A stretch of 64,000 nucleotides of DNA, from positions 3,292,376 through 3,356,375 of the forward strand of contig OZ025224.1 in assembly GCA_964019055.1 (NCBI GenBank). The letters are read 5' to 3'. The notes under the pieces were generated by a model that was given only the letters and a program-made list of their open reading frames with translations, had not been told where the DNA came from and ran no database searches. The DNA is from Anthopleura xanthogrammica (Eukaryota; Cnidaria; Anthozoa; Actiniaria; Actiniidae). The position numbers and the translations under genes are program-made. Shown here in pieces: positions 35,716-64,000 of the stretch (its first letter is position 1; every line of letters starts with the position of its first letter).

Positions 35716-35988
35716 TATCTCGTACATGGGGATTCTTTTCTCAACCTTTACTACCAACTATAACCGCTTGGATTACATCCTTATGACGCTGATTTGATAC
35801 CCAAGGTCACTGCATAAAGAAATCTGGTTTTATACTGCAGATAGGTTGTAACACTCGCAAAATTCTAGTGGTTTTAGGCTAAACTAGAAGTGTGTTTTGG
35901 AGTCGTGTGACCTTGGTTTATTGGATTTATTGTCTTACCACATGGAATATTGGGATATCCTGTTTTGGTTACGTTTGGAGCTTAAGTA
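35716..35988 (+). promoter_or_regulatory. Presumed promoter/5' leader of the ATP13A-like gene
   Basis: The only non-repetitive stretch between the transposon cluster and the first coding exon. No TATA box or other clear motif was seen. Any earlier non-coding exon would be invisible to me. Confidence 0.3.
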
Positions 35989-61580
<25,592 letters not shown>

Positions 61581-61733
61581 CAGCGCCTATAAAAAGTTAG
61601 AATATTTTGTATCTTTAACACTAATAATATGGCATTGACAGTAATCTGGACTCAGGTCAAACGTCGAACTTCGCATGAGACAGACGCATTGAAAGCAATG
61701 GATCCCTAAAAAATTCTACATGTTAGAGGATAC

Positions 61734-61944
61734 AAAGAGAGTATGAAGTAAGAGAGCACATCTCCGTGCCCTATGATAATCATTTAAAAATCTTTTTGTA
61801 GGTCCGCGCGCAGCCTGAAATATTTGATCATGCGATTCCTGATTCAGTTCAGGCTGCGCGCGCAGCTAAAAATAGAGTTTCAAATAATTTTCATGGGATA
61901 GACCTATGTATGGGAGATGTGCTCTCTTACTTCATACTCTCTTG
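61734..61944. mobile_element. 211-bp MITE in the 3' untranslated/flanking region
   Basis: Terminal inverted repeats of about 30 bp (AGAGAGTATGAAGTAAGAGA) starting 154 bases past the ATP13A stop codon, with a second inner pair rich in GCGCGCAG. Confidence 0.8.
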
Positions 61945-62096
61945 AGGATAATCAAGAAATGTATATTTTTACATATCTCTCATATTTTGTATAAATCTAG
62001 ACTTAAAGTAATAGAAAGTACTACGTTTATTTGAAGTTAGTCAGGTATCTTTCACGTCTTTATTGGTTAGAGAATGGTCAAATGTTAGCTTGCGTA

Positions 62097-62222
62097 TGGA
62101 CCCCTTGCAGCACGTGGGAATGCAGCTCAATCTGGAGGCCAATACAATAGGTTCCAACTCTCAGGAGATCAAAATTCTTCTGTTTTGCCCTCCAAATTGA
62201 GCTGCTCTGATGGTTTACGTCC
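62097..62222. mobile_element. Foldback element, same family as 44,295
   Basis: GCAGCTCAATCTGGAGGCCA at the left pairs with TGCCCTCCAAATTGAGCTGC at the right. Confidence 0.7.
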
Positions 62223-62368
62223 AGCGAGAGGGTGCACAATTAATTTCTTGTTCATAGATATCCATCTAATCAGAGCGCGCGTTATATCATGGCTATGTTA
62301 TAATTGCACTCTTCAACGCCAAAAATTATAGTCAAACGTTATACTCTTTGCGAACTACAAAATACGTA

Positions 62369-62463
62369 GCCTCCTAGCAGACGCTGTAGGGTCGTCACGC
62401 AACGCTTCTCTCCCCGTTGCGAAACGTTGCGTGACGACCCTAAGAACATCTGCGAAGGAGGCT
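62369..62463. mobile_element. 95-bp foldback element
   Basis: AGCCTCCTAGCAGACGCTGT at the left is mirrored by ...ACATCTGCGAAGGAGGCT, with a central stem around GGGTCGTCACGCAACG. Confidence 0.75.
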
Positions 62464-63107
62464 GCAACATACGCAGATTGTGGGGTGGAACAAGGATAAT
62501 CGATATCGTTTATTCTCCATAAAGGCACCAGGAATTTCAATAGGGAGATTGATTGAACAGCTGGATTGATTGAACTTCATTTGGACTATAGAACGACATA
62601 GGACAATTTTATAGGAAAAAAGTTATAGAGTGCAAACACTATATACAGAGGGGGTGGTCCAGGGATGTCCAGTGTTACAGCGGATGCCATCCAAATAATG
62701 TAAGTACAAAATATGTCAGATCTGGATTATTGGTGAAGTCACTATGTCGTCACCTTTTTTCATTTAGGGTACCCCCTTGCAAATTTCTGGATCTTCCCCT
62801 GGTATTACTAAGCATTATTATATAATCAGCACTAAACTGCACTACATATACAGTCAATGTCATTAATGTTGTCCACCAAAAAAGACATTTAGACCAAAAG
62901 AAATGTCACGTGATACCAAATACACTCGCTCTAAATGCTTGATACCAGCAATCATTGGTTATTAAGTAGAGGTAATTATTATTATTCTCTGTTCATTGCT
63001 ACTCATTATAGAGTTTTGAAACCAGAATTTATATCCTTTAAAATAAATAAACCAATCATCACGTGATACTTCTTTTTTTCTTTAAGTCTGTTTTCACAGG
63101 ACAACCT
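62464..63107. other. Intergenic, no gene seen
   Basis: AT-rich and non-coding on both strands, with no repeat family that I recognise. Confidence 0.4.
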
Positions 63108-63466
63108 TTATGACAATGACGACACTAGAGAAAAACGTTTGCGCATGCGTGCCTTTCCGCACGCTTTCCAAGAATTTACAAGAGTTTTAGTGAGAAAATA
63201 AATGCTTGTTTTCTCCGAGTATACAAAACAATTCGCGGGTATACTTTTGTGAGACCAAGATACTGTATTAATAAAGGCAATATGAAGGAATTAGCCTTAA
63301 GTTTCAAGAACTGACTTTAAGTTTTTGCATTTTGTAAAGTCTATTTTTCAGGCAAATGTGAAAGTAAATTTGCATATTTTTACAATAGCACGAAGACGCT
63401 TTTGACTAATTTGCATACGGACTTAGAGCATGCGCAGACGTTTTTCACGCGTGTCGACAATGACTG
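63108..63466. mobile_element. 359-bp inverted-repeat element
   Basis: Ends with GACAATGACGACACTAG...AAAACGTTTGCGCATGC and the inverted GCATGCGCAGACGTTTTTCA...GACAATGAC. The ends resemble those of the MITE at 44,691-44,995 (GTGAAAAACGC...GCGCATGC), so the two may be related. Confidence 0.65.
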
Positions 63467-63711
63467 TATAGCACTGATCAAAAAATAGACAGTGACTGGA
63501 CTATTTTGCACTATTTAGAACTGATTACAAGTTATACTGTTTAAGAAATAGTGTTACCACTCTATGATAACTATCAAAATATATTTCGATTGTAATTAAT
63601 TTTCTTTCAAAAGAAACAATTTTCAATAAAATATTATAGATAAACTTGATTGATTGTCGTTATTTTATTTCTTCAGTTTAAAAAAAAACATTTTCCAAAG
63701 AGATATTATGC

Positions 63712-64000
63712 AGTCTTCATGAATAATGCATATCTTTCAAAACAAAGATGTCAAAATGGTCCATAATCGGTCAAAATCATGCTTTTTGCCCCAAAATGAC
63801 TACAAATTACCTAATATCCATTCTTCATTAATAATGCATAGTTTTTCAAAAGGTGTGAAAATGGTCCATAATCGGTCAAAACCATGGGCTATAGTCCATG
63901 CTTTTTGTCCCAAAATGACCAAAAATGAACTAATTTTCATTCTTCATAAATAATGCGTAGTTTTTCAAAAGGTGTGAAAATGGTCCATAATCTGTCAAAA
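63712..64000. repeat. Tandem repeat of about 120-135 bp, open at the window end
   Basis: A block with ATGGTCCATAATCGGTCAAA and TTCATAAATAATGC occurs about 2.3 times and is cut by the end of the window. Confidence 0.8.

Noticed and set aside
34004..35763. Several 60-140-residue frames with RVSRFSALARRNAGSG-type sequence
   Set aside because: They translate the terminal inverted repeats of elements A and B; seen in both orientations and frames, so not proteins.

Overview
The window looks like nuclear DNA of a cnidarian, most probably an anthozoan (stony coral or sea anemone). It is AT-rich, has GT-AG introns, is dense in short inverted-repeat elements and simple repeats, and carries a transposon protein family that I know chiefly from coral and anemone genomes. 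The species call is inference from gene content; nothing in the sequence names the organism.

Region 1 (about 1-27,150) is a tandem array. A unit of about 6.7-7.0 kb occurs three times in full (from about 2,491, 9,151 and 16,143), with partial units at both ends. Each full unit carries one nine-exon gene on the minus strand. The gene encodes a secreted-then-anchored, mucin-like type I membrane protein: signal peptide, Ser/Ala/Thr-rich stalk, SEA domain with a GSVIV self-cleavage motif, one membrane segment and a tail of about 15 residues. The three proteins are 419, 485 and 380 residues and differ mainly in stalk length. Units 1 and 2 are close copies; unit 3 is more diverged. A 4.04-kb terminal-inverted-repeat transposon (22,557-26,594) sits at the distal edge of the array and carries a decayed minus-strand gene for a Cys-rich protein with PIN/FEN-like motifs.

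Region 2 (about 27,150-35,720) is a graveyard of mobile elements. It holds a 445-bp inverted-repeat element, a 5'-truncated LINE reverse-transcriptase remnant with a (TTATC)n tail, an ORF with two 2A-like ribosome-skipping motifs followed by an OTU protease domain, a 1.9-kb inverted-repeat element, and two small copies of one transposon inserted back to back in opposite orientation with clear 9-bp target duplications. These two copies form a large palindrome and carry the start of a RecQ-like helicase.

Region 3 (35,989-61,580, plus strand) is a single large gene for a P5B-type transport ATPase of the ATP13A2/ATP13A3 group. I could follow 37 coding exons with matching phases at every junction. 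They sum to 3,534 nt and 1,177 residues, the length expected for the family. All catalytic motifs are intact. The introns hold most of the DNA: many short inverted-repeat elements, tRNA-derived SINEs, and exceptionally long pure microsatellites, namely (CCCTG) about 59 copies, (CTAC) about 45 and (TTTA) about 76.

Region 4 (61,581-64,000) is the 3' flank of that gene. It has more inverted-repeat elements and a tandem repeat that runs off the end of the window.
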